From Sambucus nigra (taxonomy: Eukaryota > Streptophyta > Magnoliopsida > Dipsacales > Adoxaceae): DNA of 64,000 nt. The notes beneath the pieces were generated by a model. The model saw nothing but the letters and a program-made list of their open reading frames with translations, did not search any database and was not told the DNA's origin. Location of the stretch: contig OX422217.1 of NCBI GenBank assembly GCA_949130495.1, positions 571,674,606-571,738,605 of the forward strand, written 5' to 3'. Of this stretch, positions 44,858 to 56,050 are shown piece after piece. The translations under genes were made by a program, and so were the position numbers. Positions within the stretch are counted from its first letter, which is position 1. Every line of letters starts with the position of its first letter.

Positions 44858-47025
44858 ATGGTTTATCCTGTTGAATCGTTAGACAAATTTCGGTCTGACT
44901 TTTCAATCCCTTCGTGGGTTATTTTGGAAGAACTTCCTGAACCTTCTGATTATTTTTCTTTAGCTGAGGGACATTGGTTCCCCAGTCTTTTTGTAGATGA
45001 ATGTGGCTTTTCTTTCCCGCCAAATCCATTGTGTTTGGAGTTTTGCCAATACTTTGATGTTATTCCTGCAAGAATAGCTCCAAACACATGGAGGATAGTT
45101 AATGGCGTACATAGGTTGAATCAACTTCATGGAACTCGTTTAGGGATTCCAGAGATTATGTTTTGCTACAGATGGGTTACCAGTGAAAGTACTTTCTATT
45201 TAAAAATTGGGTTTTTGAATAGAGCGTTAGTTGTCAATCTTCCTGATGCCAATAGGGATTATTTTAAACATGGTGTTTTGATAAAAAATTGGCAACAACC
45301 TCCATTAAATGGAGATGATGTATACCAAGGTCCCAGGTGTCCACTTTATGGCAATGGGATAGGTTATTTTTATTTTTGAAATCTTATTTTCTTTGTATTT
45401 GATAAAATGCATCACTGACAATTGATTTTGTTTGTTACAGTTGATAGTAAAAGGAAACCTCCAAAGGATGTTGAGGTTAATATAAATCATTTAAAACTTA
45501 TCTGGACCTTGCACCAGTCTGTTGCCAAGGAGCATATTAGATCTGCTTCTTACTTGCTGCAGTATAAGAGTTACACTTTATCTTTCATTGCTCGTCCTCG
45601 TCCAGTGGTGGTTGATCTTGACCAAGTACCAGCACCAGCCTCTGAGACTAGTGTAGAAGGTTCTTCTTCTGAATCGAATATTCCTATCACTGATCTGATG
45701 AAGAAAAGAAGAGGTCCTGTCTTTTTTGACAAGTCTACCTTTGCCCCTATGGAGGCAGAGAAAAGTAAAAAAGATGTCCTAGATGAGGGGACAGAGAAAA
45801 TAGATGTACCCCCTCCTGTTGTTGCCCAGGAAGCTGGCAAGAAACCCCCTGTGGCTTCGAGTAAATCTGTTTCTATTTCTCCTGCAAAGGATGTTATCGT
45901 CATATAACCAGTAAAGACAACGTCTTTAGTTGAGAATGCTCCTGCTTCTCTGAGGAGGTTAAAGAAAAGTTCTTCTGAGAGACTTGCTGAACCTGTCTCT
46001 CAGCCTTCAAATATTGAAAGTGGGGTTCCAACCTTTGTTCCTCCGAGCTCCGTTATGGGCTTGGTAAGATCTTGGACTGTCCCAGAAGTCCAAGGCATTA
46101 AAGATACTCTCTCTCGTGAGAGAATTACTACTTTGGCTGCTCAACACATTGCCTCAATAAGTATTGTTGGTCTGAGTCTTTTTTTTTATAATACTATGCT
46201 CATGTATTGACTTAAAGTTATTTCTTTTTTCAGCTGGTGACATGTTTCAATAGCATCTTGAAGAAGGATGAATCTATTAGGGCTTCAAGCTCCTCGGGTG
46301 GAGTGGATGAAGCTTTTGTTAGGTTGACCAAATCCTTAAAAGATTCTCGTCAAAAGTATGAGGAAGATAAGGTTGCTTGGGAGAAGCAATTCAAGTCTAT
46401 CGAGCAAGAGAGGAATCAAGCTATGAGTGCCTCCAAAGAATTGGAGAGAAAATTGAAGGAATTCGAACAGAGCAACAAGAAGCTTGAGGCTAAGCTCAAG
46501 TCTGCTAAAAATGAAGTTGTTAAACTTCAAGATGTTGAGAAATAAAAAATAGAGGCGGAAGAGAAGCTGAGGTCTGCCGAGGAGCTCCTTAGAGAAAGGA
46601 CCTCCTTGGAGAAGGCAAAAAGGAAGGCTGTAGTGAAGAAATCATTCAGTGTTGGTTGGGATAAAGGCTGGAACAAGGGCGTGACTATGATGACTTCTCA
46701 AATAGAGTATGCCAGTGTTAAATACTTTAGGGACGAATGGGTGGCAGCCTTAAAGGAGATGAAGGTTACCGAGAACTCTGAGTTACTCCAGCAACACACC
46801 CATGGTCCTCCTCCCTCTCCTAGAGAAGAAGAAAAAGATGAAGTTTCTTCAGATGAATATTCTATGATGACTGGAGATCAAGTCCCAGTTGTTCCTGTTG
46901 TTCAGGCTTCTGAGCAACCCCAACCATCCAGCACTTCTGCCAAGCAACTTCCCTTGTCTTCTGAGTAACAAACTCCTTCATCCAACCCTTCTGAGGAAGT
47001 CATAGGAAACAAGGAGAAGGTGTAG
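44858..47025 (+). pseudogene. Antisense extra gene 1 of the Tat element (transposase-28-like, coiled coil)
   Basis: Runs against gag-pol. Exon 1 (44858 to about 45370) reads MVYPVESLDKFRSDFSIPSW, then GFSFPPNPLCLEFCQYFDV and WRIVNGVHRLNQLHGTRLGI, with the look of the plant 'putative gypsy type transposon' (PF04195) family; this assignment is from memory. A GT-AG intron (about 45372-45440) keeps the frame into VDSKRKPPKDVEVNINH. A Pro/Ser/Lys-rich linker follows; TAA at 45905. A second likely intron (about 46162-46233) precedes a Lys/Glu-rich coiled coil (46237-46620), then VGWDKGWNKG and an acidic tail to the TAG at 47023. Further stops lie at 46542 and 46966. AATAAA at 47097 is a possible poly(A) signal. 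Confidence 0.6.
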
Positions 47026-47096
47026 AGTTGTTCATTTTTTTTTATTTTGCTGCTTTCTTGAATGTAACGTAGAACTATGTATACCTTCTTATGATG

Positions 47097-47102
47097 AATA
47101 AA
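47097..47102 (+). terminator. Poly(A) signal of antisense gene 1
   Basis: AATAAA 72 bp after the gene's stop codon, in a T/A-rich setting typical of plant 3' ends. Confidence 0.45.
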
Positions 47103-47195
47103 ATTTTAAACTTTGGTTGTTCGTCTTGAATTTCTCTTTTACTTGCTCTGTTTGTATCTTTATTGATTCTTTTTATTTCTTCTCTTTGCTAGTTT

Positions 47196-48354
47196 ATGGC
47201 CAGGATGGAGCTCTTATCAGCTCATGACACAGAATTAATGAAGAAATGCAACGACTATTTTAAAGCTGGTCATGCAGATCTTAATGAGGCCCAGATAATT
47301 GACATCCTTAGTTTAGATGCTTCTGAACGAGAAGTTGAAGCTTATCAATACTTAAAGTGCTTTCTCGATCGCGCCGTTGCTAATAATGTGGCCTACTATG
47401 AGATGATTGAAGACCTCCAAAGAACAATCGAGGAACTCCAATAGCAGTACAAAGAATCCTCCATACTTCTGCATCAAGGGTACGAGAAGAAATATCAGCA
47501 ATTGAGTGCTGACAAAGGATATGATAAATTCATTTCTGCTCATGAGAAGAAAAAAAGTGTTCCGAAGCTTAAAGTTGAAGATCACAGGCATATCGCTAAG
47601 TTATTGGAGCAAGAGAACCATGCTTTAAAAGAAGAAATAAAACAACTCAAGTCTGCTGCATCTTCTTCGGGAGCCTTGGTCCCTGTTAATGACGAAGGTT
47701 TTTCTTTCTTGGAGGTAGAGAATGCCAACTTACGATATGAGTTAGAGACTTTAAGAAGAGATGGACATTCCACATCTACTTGTGGACGAGTAAGATCTTC
47801 TGCTCGTGGACGAGCAAGGGCTGGTCGGGTTTCTATTGAAGAAGAGAGAACTCAATCTGCCTTGGAGAATTAGGTAGTTCAATTGATGGCGAAGAATCAA
47901 GCCTTAGCGGAAATGTACAAGAAGATTTTGAATCTTACTGACCAACTCTCTTCTCAGAGTTCTGATTTGGAAAATAAGAAAATTCTGGCGAAGAATCTGT
48001 ACGAGAAACTGGAGAGGTTAACCTATCAATTCCATAAAAAAACCCAGAGAGTTTTGGATGGCTGGGTACAATGAAGCCCTTTACCATCTTGATGCTCGGA
48101 TCCAGCAGCCAAATAACGAGGGGTACAAGCAAGGGTGGTTGAATGCACTATGTGTGTTAAAATTGGAGCAGGGCCACTACTTATGGGATTATTATGACCC
48201 TGGAGTGATCGATTTACCCGTGCCTCCTTTTAAGCTAGACGTTAGTTGGATTCCTTCTCGGGCTATTCCTCAATGCCTTATCTCCAAGTATCCCGGCGAT
48301 TACAGTCTTTATGCAAACTTTGAGATATCTCGCCCAGAACACTTGCTTGATTGA
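47196..48354 (+). pseudogene. Antisense extra gene 2 (coiled-coil protein)
   Basis: Starts MARMELLSAHDTELMKKCN after a pyrimidine tract ending tttgctag, which could be an intron acceptor. Long Glu/Lys/Leu-rich helices follow (LEQENHALKEEIKQLKSA, LEVENANLRYELETLRR), an Arg/Ser-rich patch, then after a frame change near 48055, NEGYKQGWLNALC and DYYDPGVIDLPVPPFKL. In-frame stops: 47442, 47871, 48352. The GYKQGW motif resembles GWDKGWNKG of gene 1, so the two may be related modules or parts of one gene. Function unknown. Sense text beyond 48354 (ALDDPPAGVEPVSKAEG) suggests a longer ancestral C-terminus. Confidence 0.5.
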
Positions 48355-48660
48355 CCATCCCTAATGAACGTCAGAATGCTGCGAGATGTAAATTTTATAA
48401 ATTTCCCTTATGCATTAGATGATCCTCCTGCTGGGGTAGAACCTGTTTCAAAGGCAGAAGGGAAAAAACCAATAGAATATGGTTTTTTATGTAATGAAGT
48501 ATATTTTTCACATCAGATGTAATCCTACTTGATTTGAATGAATAATTTTTTTGCCATTTCATTGTCTTATAAATAATTTGTAGAATGTTCTTGCTTTATG
48601 GTTGGTAAATATATGTGTATATATTATACTTATCCCATTTGTTGTTTAATCCGAGTCTCC

Positions 48661-49249
48661 GACCAATCGGAGTTGGTGGTAGTAAGTTTCTGACCAACCG
48701 GAGTTGGTGGTAATTAGTTTTCGACCAACCGGAGTTGGTGGTAAATGCTTTCCTACCAACCAGAGTTGGTGGTAATAAGTTTCCGACCAACCGAAGTTGG
48801 TGGTAAATATTTTTTGACCAACCGGAGTTGGTGGTAATAAGTTTTTGACCAACTGGAGTTGGTGGTAAATGCTTTTTGACCAATCGGAGTTGGTGGTAAT
48901 AAGTTTTCGACCAACCGGAGTTGGTGGTAAATGCTTTCCGACCAACCGGAGTTGGTTGTAAATGCTTTCCGACCAATCGGAGTTGGTGGTAATAAGTTTT
49001 CGACCAACCGGAGTTGGTGGTAATAATTTTCTGACCAACCGGAGTTGGTGGTAATAAGTTTTCGACCAACCGGAGTTGGTGGTAATGAGTTTCCGACCAA
49101 CCGGAGTTGGTGGTAAATGATTTCCGACCAACCGGAGTTGGTGGTAATGAGTTTCTGACCAATCGGATTTGGTGGTAAATGCTTTCCGACCAACTGGAGT
49201 TGGTGGTAATTGGTTCGCCGACCAACCGGCGTTGGTGGTAATTGATCTG
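48661..49249. repeat. 19 tandem copies of a palindromic 31-bp repeat
   Basis: Units start gaccaaccggagttggtggt and end in a variable taa(a/t)... tttcc part. Spacing averages 31 bp. ACCAAC and GTTGGT form a stem around cgga/tcgg in nearly every unit, with compensated or neutral changes. On the minus strand no unit contains a stop in any frame, giving three overlapping ORFs (230, 161 and 146 codons). Tandem repeats downstream of pol are known for Tat/Ogre elements. Confidence 0.95.
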
Positions 49250-49366
49250 AATTTGGTGTGTAGTGTGTAGCACTAATACTTCGAACAAAATTTCAACAGA
49301 TAAAGAAACTGGGTGAAAATATCACTTTATTCATGTTTAAGAAACTTCATTACATAGGAATTTCAA

Positions 49367-50445
49367 TTACTGATAATACTTGCGTAGATGCTCTGCATTC
49401 CACGCATTCTTGAACTCTTCCCCTTCCAAGGTTTCAATCCTGTATGTTCCTGGACGAACAACTTCTGTTACTCTGTAGGGTCCATGCCAATTGGCTTCCA
49501 GTTTATTAGTCTTTTGGATCACTTTCTTCAGCACATAATCCCCTTCCTTTAAATCACACTTCTTCACTCTTTTGTTATATAACAAAGTTGTTCGTTGTTG
49601 ATACGTTGCATTCCTGATTGCTGCTTCTTCCCTGACTTCTTTGAGCATATCCAGGTCTAATCTTCTCATCAAATCACTGATAGGAGAATTTAAATTAAGC
49701 ACCCTATGTGTGGGCAAACCTAATTCCGCAAGTATCACAGCCTCACTCTCAAATGCCAGCATGTATGGAGACTCTCCTGTTGCTGTTCGTGGTGTGGTAC
49801 GATAAGCCCATAACACAGAATGCAGCTCGTTAATCCAATTTTCTTTGGCATCATCCAGTTATTTTTCCAACCCATTCAGCAGTGTTCTGTTTGTCACTTT
49901 AGTTTTCCCATTTCTTTGGGGATGGCCTGGTGTAGAGTGGATCTTTAGTACATTGGATTGATGACAATATGCCGCAAATTCCTCATTATCAAATTGGGTT
50001 TCATGGTCAGTAATCAATGCATATGGGAGACCATATCTGCAGATAATATTCTTCCAAATAAACTGATAGACTTTATCGTATGTCATATCAATGAGAGGTT
50101 CAACTTCTACCCATTTGGTAAAGTAATCCACAGCAACCACGAGGTATTTGAATCTTCCCTTGGTCGTTGGAAATGGCCCGACCAAGTCTATCCCCCACAT
50201 AGCGAATGGTCAAGGGGATGTGATGGGTGTTAATAATGCTTGGGGATTTCTTCGGATGGAGGAAAAACATTGGCATTTATCGTACTTATTAGCGTAAGCT
50301 ACGCAATCAGCTCTCATCATTGGCCAGTAATACCCCTGCGTTGTTATTCTTTACAAAAGCGTCCGGCCTGCTACATGGGCTCCACAAGACCCTTTGTGAA
50401 CCTCCTCGATCAAATCTTTCACTTCGGAGGGATGGACACATCTTT
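49367..50445 (-). pseudogene. Tat integrase
   Basis: Inserts element DNA in intact relatives. The zinc site begins near 50390 (HKGSCGAHVAGRTLL, then ADCVAYANKYDKCQCF) and is crossed by a stop at 50351. The core starts MWGIDLVGPFP (first catalytic Asp). The second motif reads TDHETQFD where TDNGTQF is usual, and the third, GKTKVTNR (about 49899-49920), has Lys where the catalytic Glu of GQAEVTNR normally sits. A stop at 49859 interrupts before WINELHSVLWAYRTTPRTAT; the C-terminal part (ANWHGPYRVTEVVRPGTYRI) ends at 49367. No chromodomain, as expected for Tat. Confidence 0.9.
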
Positions 50446-51222
50446 GTAGCCATGTTATAACTCCTCGCCTATACAAGATGCCATTAGTCAATACATAACG
50501 AGCAACTTTAAACTTCAATTTTTTGGCTGTGAGTTTATCAATTGGCAAAGCCCCCTCTTCAATATAGGCCCTGATGGGGTCCATCCAAGATGGTCCCAAG
50601 TCGAGGGCGATGAATCTTATCATCAAATCTTCGTCTATACTCCGACCAGCCAGGATGTCTATTGAAATTATTCTTCGTAGCTCGGTGCGTGTGGCAGATG
50701 CTAACTGAGCTAGGGCGTCTGCTCTTGCATTCTCCAGTCTTGGTATTATAATCAACTGAACTACAGTAAAACTCGATACAACCTCAATTGCTTTGGCATG
50801 ATATCTGACCATTAATTCTCCTTTTGCTGCATACACCCCTAGAATTTGATTTACGATTAACTGGGAGTTACTGAACACAACGGCTTGCTCTGCTTTCATG
50901 TTTTTAGCTAGACTTAGACCCACAATCATTGCTTCATATTCGGCCTCATTATTAGAAGCCTTAAATTGAAAGCGCAAAGCATACTCCACATTAATTTCAT
51001 CTGGACTGTTTAAAACAATTCCTGCTCCACTGCCTGTAGTTCGTGAAGAGCCATCCACATACAAATTCCACACGAGTACCTCATTATCAAATTTTTGATT
51101 GGACAAAGTTCCTCGGTGGAATATTTGGTGCTTCCTTTTATCCTCTTCCGTCATTTCTCACTGCTCGTGGGTCATCTTTTCTTGCCCGTCTACCGATGTA
51201 AGTTGGTCGGGGTTTAAATTTA
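50446..51222 (-). pseudogene. Second (archaeal-type) RNase H of the Tat element
   Basis: Reads NLYVDGSSRTTGSGAGIVL, then SNNEAEYEAMIVGLSLAKNM, VFSNSQLIVNQILG and ENARADALAQLASA. The first Asp and the Glu are present; the third acidic position reads FSNSQL where an Asp is usual (Ser). Dual RNase H is diagnostic for the Tat clade. The frame from 51154 to 50351 has no stop. Confidence 0.88.
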
Positions 51223-51223
51223 A

Positions 51224-51813
51224 TTATCCTGTAACATCCACAGGTTGGTCGGAGGCATCTTCCTGAGTAAACTCTGCGATAAAATCCGCTATTGCCTGCC
51301 CTTTGAGCGATAATCTAGGCTCATAAACTATATCATACTCACCAAGTTCTACTGCGCAGTACATCAATCTTCCCGATTTCTTTGGTTTTTGCAGAGCTTG
51401 CCTTAATGGCATATTAGTGTACACAACTACAGTATGGGCTTGGAAGTATGGTCTCATTAATCTGCTTGCTTCAATCAGCGCTAGTGCCAACTTCTCCAAT
51501 CTTAGATATCTGATTTCTGCTCCTCGGAATGCCTTGCTGGTGTAGTAGACTGGTTTCTGCACTCCATCCTCCAATCTTATCAATGTCGAGCTGACAGCAT
51601 TCTCTGAAACTTCTAGGTACAAGTATAGTCTTTCTCCCATCACTGGTCTGGACAATAATGGAGGTGTTCCCAAATATTTTTCAACTCTTGAAAGGCCTCC
51701 TCGCACTCATCATTCCACTCAAAAGTTTTTCGAAGTGTTTTGAAAAATGGGAGGCACCTGTCTGTTGCTCGTGACACAAACCTATTAAGTGTTGCGACTC
51801 GCCCTGTGAGGCT
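51224..51813 (-). pseudogene. First RNase H of the Tat element
   Basis: 51706-51224 contains LYLYLEVSENAVSSTLIRL, KPVYYTSKAFRGAEIRYL and ALIEASRLMRPYFQAH. A frame change near 51690 and a stop at 51814 separate it from RT. It follows the RT thumb/connector (LTGRVATLNRFVSRATD). Confidence 0.85.
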
Positions 51814-52794
51814 TTACACTTCCTTCTTTGTGGTTGGAGATCGCAGCTCCAATAGATCATTGATCTTTTCAGGGTTCGCCTCAATACCTCGTTGATTAAT
51901 AATATACCTGAGGAACATTCCTTCTCGCACTCCAAATATGCACTTGGTGGGATTTAAATTCATTTGGTATTTCTCTAGTTGATCAAAGCTCTGACCTAGG
52001 TCAACTAGATGATCAGCAGCTTTCTTGCTCTTCGTTAGCATATCATCAATATAAACCCCCATGTTATGACTGATTTTCTCTGCAAACACCTTATTCATCA
52101 GCCGCTGATATGTTGCACCTGTATTTTTCAATCCAAAAGGCATAACATTATAGCAACAAGTTCCCCTTGGGGTGATAAAAGAGGTACTCTCCCTGTCTTC
52201 AGGCTTCATTTTAATTCGGTTGTACCCAGAATAAGCATACATGAAACTCAACAATTCATGCCCCGAGGTAGCATCCACCAGCTAATCGATTTGGGGCAAA
52301 GGAAAATGATCCTTTGGGAAGGCTTTATTAAGACCAGTGAAGTCCACACACATCCTCCACTTGTTATTTTTCTTCTTCACCATTACCACATTTGCTAGCC
52401 AATCAGGATATTTGACATACTCAATAAAAGAGGCTTTTTGTAATTTCTTTACTTCTTCCTGTATGGCTTGGTTCTTTTCAGGACTGAACACCCTTCTTTG
52501 TTCGTTTACTGGCTTGATTTCCTTGTTCACATTGAGCTCGTGACATAGGAAACTCGGGTCTATCCCTGTCATATCTTCATGACTCCATGCAAAAGTCTGC
52601 TTTCTTCATCTTAGAAATGCTATCAATTCCTGTTTGATTGATGCATCCAGTGATACACCAATTTGAGTTGTTCGTTCTGGATGCTCGTTGTCCAGAATGA
52701 CATTTTCGGTAGCCTCCATTACTTGTCCTTTCACTAGCTGAGACTCGTCTCTAGGGTCTAACGTTTCAATTTCTGCCTCTTCTATTTCATCCAC
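51814..52794 (-). pseudogene. Tat reverse transcriptase
   Basis: 52572-52282 gives the N-terminal fingers ([38 protein letters not shown]). After a stop at 52282, 52278-51814 gives palm motifs (GTCCYNVMPFGLKNTGATYQ) and the intact catalytic box YIDDMLTKS at 52034-52060. 52794-52606 is the acidic linker ahead of RT. Stops: 52606, 52282, 51814. All are in one frame, so few events separate it from an open frame. Confidence 0.9.
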
Positions 52795-54204
52795 TTGATA
52801 AGTAGTAGTCTTTTTTCTGGATTCTTAGCGTTCCTCTTGCTCGGCAGATGAATAGTAGCATTCCCGAGCTACTTTTTGGTCACCTTTCACCACTCCTACT
52901 CCAAAGTTGGTTGGGAATTTTAAATATTGATGTACAGTAGATGGTACTGCTTCAAACTTCTTCAAACCTATCCTTCCCATGATGATATTTTAAGTTGATT
53001 GGACCTTTTTATCCATTATAAAAAAGCGTACTCTTTCTGTTCGATAAGCAGGCCATGTACCAATAAGCATATCCAACTTGATCATCCCAAGTGGAAAAAC
53101 CTTTTCGCTAGTAAAACCGAGGATAGGTCTATGATAGGGCTCTAATTGGGCTAGCTTTAAATTCAAACTATCAAAATATGGGTAGAACATGATGTCTGCC
53201 GTGCTACCATTATCCACCAGTACTCGCGAGATCACCACTTCCTTCATTCTCATCTTGATCACCAATGGGTCATCATGAGGATATAGTACTCCTACCAGTT
53301 CGTTCTTAGAGAAGCTAATGACCAACTTATCTTTGTTCACCTTCCTCGGGAGATCATCTTCAACTAGATTTATTCGTTGAATGTACGAGCAAGCTTGAGC
53401 CTCATTGAGGTAAGCCTTCCTCTCCGCAGTAAGGTCTTTACCTCCTGCATCTCCACCTATAATAACATTACAATCAAACGATCCAAAACGGATTGAAAAT
53501 ACCTCATGTTTTGGCTGTCTTGGTCTTTTGGGGAGATTGGGGTCATCTTGATCATCTTCTGGATCTTCTTCATGACTTCTTTTCTTGTCTTCTTTTGCTT
53601 GACGAGGAGATTTAGATCTTCTCCTTCCTCGATCGTTGGTCTTTCCACCACTTTGGCGATCAACATATTTAGCCAATTTCCCTTGTCTGACCAGTGCTTC
53701 AATTTCATTTTGAAGAGCTATGCACTGTTTGGTCGTATGACCATGGTCTTTATGGAATTCATAATATTTGGACTTGTCTCTTCTGTCAGGATCTGCCTTC
53801 ATTTTTGCTGGCCAAGCTAGCTCCTCGCTATTCTTGATCTCCTCCAGAATGTGATTTATATCTACCTTTAAAGGAGTGTAATTTCCAAATTTCTTTATCT
53901 GCTCCAGTGTTTGCTTTGCTTTCGATTGCCTGTTTCCACCATTGTTCTTCTGATCCTTTTTTTTTATTTTACCATCTTCCACCTTGGTCTTCTTAGTATC
54001 TGTGTTCTTCTTCGCAGCCATGTCTTCCTCGACATTCATGATTTTGGCTGCTTTTGCCATTAGTTCTTCCATGGTCCTGGGCGGATCTTTGGCTAAAGTG
54101 TAGTATAATTTATTGGGCAACAGTCCACCCATCAGAGCAGTAATTGTTATTTTCTCCTCGTAATCAATTACTTCAAGTTTCTCACCCTGCCTTCTATCTA
54201 ACAC
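52795..54204 (-). pseudogene. Tat gag C-terminal part and protease
   Basis: Opens MLDRRQGEKLEVIDYEEKIT after a frame break with the upstream gag. A Lys-rich linker follows, then the knuckle-like KYYEFHKDHGHTTKQC (53719-53770), with Tyr at the position of the first Cys. A second charged region (PRQAKEDKKRSHEEDPEDDQ) precedes the aspartic protease with VLVDNGSTADIMF near 53190. It ends at a stop (52990), after which NIIMGRIGLKKF continues in frame to the RT linker. Confidence 0.88.
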
Positions 54205-55198
54205 TTAGCAAGTGTGCTACTCGGTTAACTGGTTTCGCTCCAAAAAAAAAGTTCCCGATAAAGAGCTCTGCCAGTTGAAAGAAAGTCTCAATCTTCCCCC
54301 GAGGAACGTTGTTGTACCATATCTGAGCTGATCCGGTAAGAGCTCCTAAAAATGCCTTGCATCTCATCTCGTCTGGAACTGCATAGATATCGACAGCTGC
54401 TTGGTATTGTTCTATATGAAGGACAGGGTCAGTTTTTCCATCATATTTAGGTGTTACCATAGGGGCTTTGAATTTTGATGATGTTGGAAAATCCACAATT
54501 GCCTGGACGAATGGTGTCCCTTGGACAAAAGTTCTTTGTAGAGGATTCTTGGCTTTAGCCATTTCCTCTAATATGTCCTCCAACCTTTGAATAGAGCCCT
54601 TCCATGCATCGTTTCCCTCCTCTGGCCTATTGGTTCGAGCAAATGATCGCGTTGAATTTGCCTCTTGGGATCGAGCTGCTGGTCGTGATTGGGCAGAACC
54701 TTCCCTTAGATCGGATGGTCGTGGGGAATTCCTCGACACAATCTTAGGAGGACGTATATTCCTCCTAGGGCCCAAACGATCAAAAGGATAAACTATACTC
54801 AACCATTCTAGAGCACTAGTCCTTTCTGGGGATAGAGTGACGTTTCATTGAGAATCTGTAGCTCGTACTAAAGAAGTCCGACCAGGTTGATAAGAAGGAT
54901 CATTAGATCTCTCAGTACGATATGATTCGGTGCATCTAGATTGAGATTCCTCTGGGAATAGCGTTCGCCTAGTTCGCGAAGAGGGTAAACGGGTATTTCT
55001 CTGAATACTTTGTTGTCCTGATTGGGTCGGCACTCCGCCTTGAAAAGTTTGTATGAGTTGACGCATGGTTTCTTGCATGACCGTTTGCCCTTGGGCCAAA
55101 TTAGCCATTATGCCAGCCAGATCTTGAACATTTGCGGGAAGTGAAGGGTTTGGAGGGTTCCCAACGTTTCGATTGCTGGATTTCGGATTATCAGCCAT
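54194..55198 (-). pseudogene. Tat gag N-terminal part
   Basis: Starts MADNPKSSNRNVGNPPNPSL 43 bp after the primer-binding site. A stop at 54845 interrupts; the same frame goes on through LSIVYPFDRLGPRRNI to PKYDGKTDPVLHIEQYQAAV and CKAFLGALTGSAQIWYNN, the capsid-type retrotrans_gag signature of Gypsy elements. It stops at 54194 where the frame shifts. Confidence 0.9.
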
Positions 55199-55240
55199 TG
55201 CTGATGAATTGTTTTGATGAAAAACGCTAAGTACAGTCGT

Positions 55241-55258
55241 TTCCCACAGACGGCGCCA
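55241..55258 (-). other. Primer-binding site of the Tat element
   Basis: Minus strand TGGCGCCGTCTGTGGGAA, three bases inside the LTR. This sequence is common in Tat-type Gypsy elements; I do not assign the tRNA. Confidence 0.8.
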
Positions 55259-55261
55259 ATC

Positions 55262-55807
55262 TGTTGATGTAAAAAAATAGATTATCTCTAATTATTTAAT
55301 CACAGATAAATAAGATAATAAATAAATAAGACAAAGGATTTTTAAAGTGGTTCAGTCGTATGAGAATCGCCTACGTCCACTATTTTTGTATTGCTGACTA
55401 TTTGCCAGGAATTCTCGATAAATGGTTTATCCAGAAATACAGAGTCGCCTTCTAATGAGGATGTTACAATGTATTTATAGCCTTGAGGCTGTACATGTGA
55501 AATGACAATGCACTGTTATCTAGTATGCATATACATCTGTACGATAATAATAACCATTTAATGCGCAGTTGTCTTTTTGATTCTATTGATTTGGGTGCTC
55601 CGCACGCCAAGTAGCTCGGACCGCCTGAGTTGCTCGGTACGCCAAGTAGTACGGGGCCTAGAGTAGCTCGGTACGCTTAGTTTCTCGGGGCGCATGAGTT
55701 CCTCGGGGCCATGAGTTGCTCGTCCAAAATGTTTGTATTTGACAAGTAGATCTCCACGTGTCTTCAAATAATTAGTTCATGTTAGCAGACTAAATTTGGT
55801 ATCAACA
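55262..55807 (-). repeat. 5' LTR (by element direction) of the Tat element
   Basis: Pairs with 43884-44430. Minus-strand TATAAATA at 55472-55479 is the likely promoter for gag-pol. The ctcgg-rich block lies upstream of it in transcription direction. Confidence 0.93.
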
Positions 55808-55948
55808 CTCGCGTTTGAGATCTTACGATTTTACAATTTTAGAACGATCTATGTGGCCCAAGTAGAAGATTATAATCCTTGGATAATGGACCAACATAGA
55901 TCATGTACTTATAAAACAACAAGTCAAACGCAATAATTTGATATCGCC

Positions 55949-56050
<102 letters not shown>

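Larger units (their letters stand above)
43884..55807 (-). mobile_element. Tat-lineage Ty3/Gypsy retrotransposon with antisense gene module
   Basis: LTRs of 547 and 546 bp begin TGTTGATG and end TATCAACA on the plus strand, flanked by identical ctcgc (43879-43883, 55808-55812). On the minus strand: primer site (55241-55258), gag, protease, RT, RNase H, a second RNase H, integrase, then 31-bp tandem repeats, an extra region of about 4 kb carrying genes on the opposite strand, and a polypurine tract (44431-44443). Two RNase H domains and extra ORFs between pol and the 3' LTR are known features of the Tat lineage. Coding parts carry stops and frameshifts. Confidence 0.93.

Noticed and set aside
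48661..49249. CRISPR-like array (19 regular repeats)
   Set aside because: The variable parts are not unique spacers, repeat and spacer together are only 31 bp, and the setting is a plant retrotransposon.
48596..49288. Three minus-strand ORFs of 230, 161 and 146 codons as separate genes
   Set aside because: All three are the same 31-bp repeat read in three frames. Kept as a repeat feature and a finding, not as genes.
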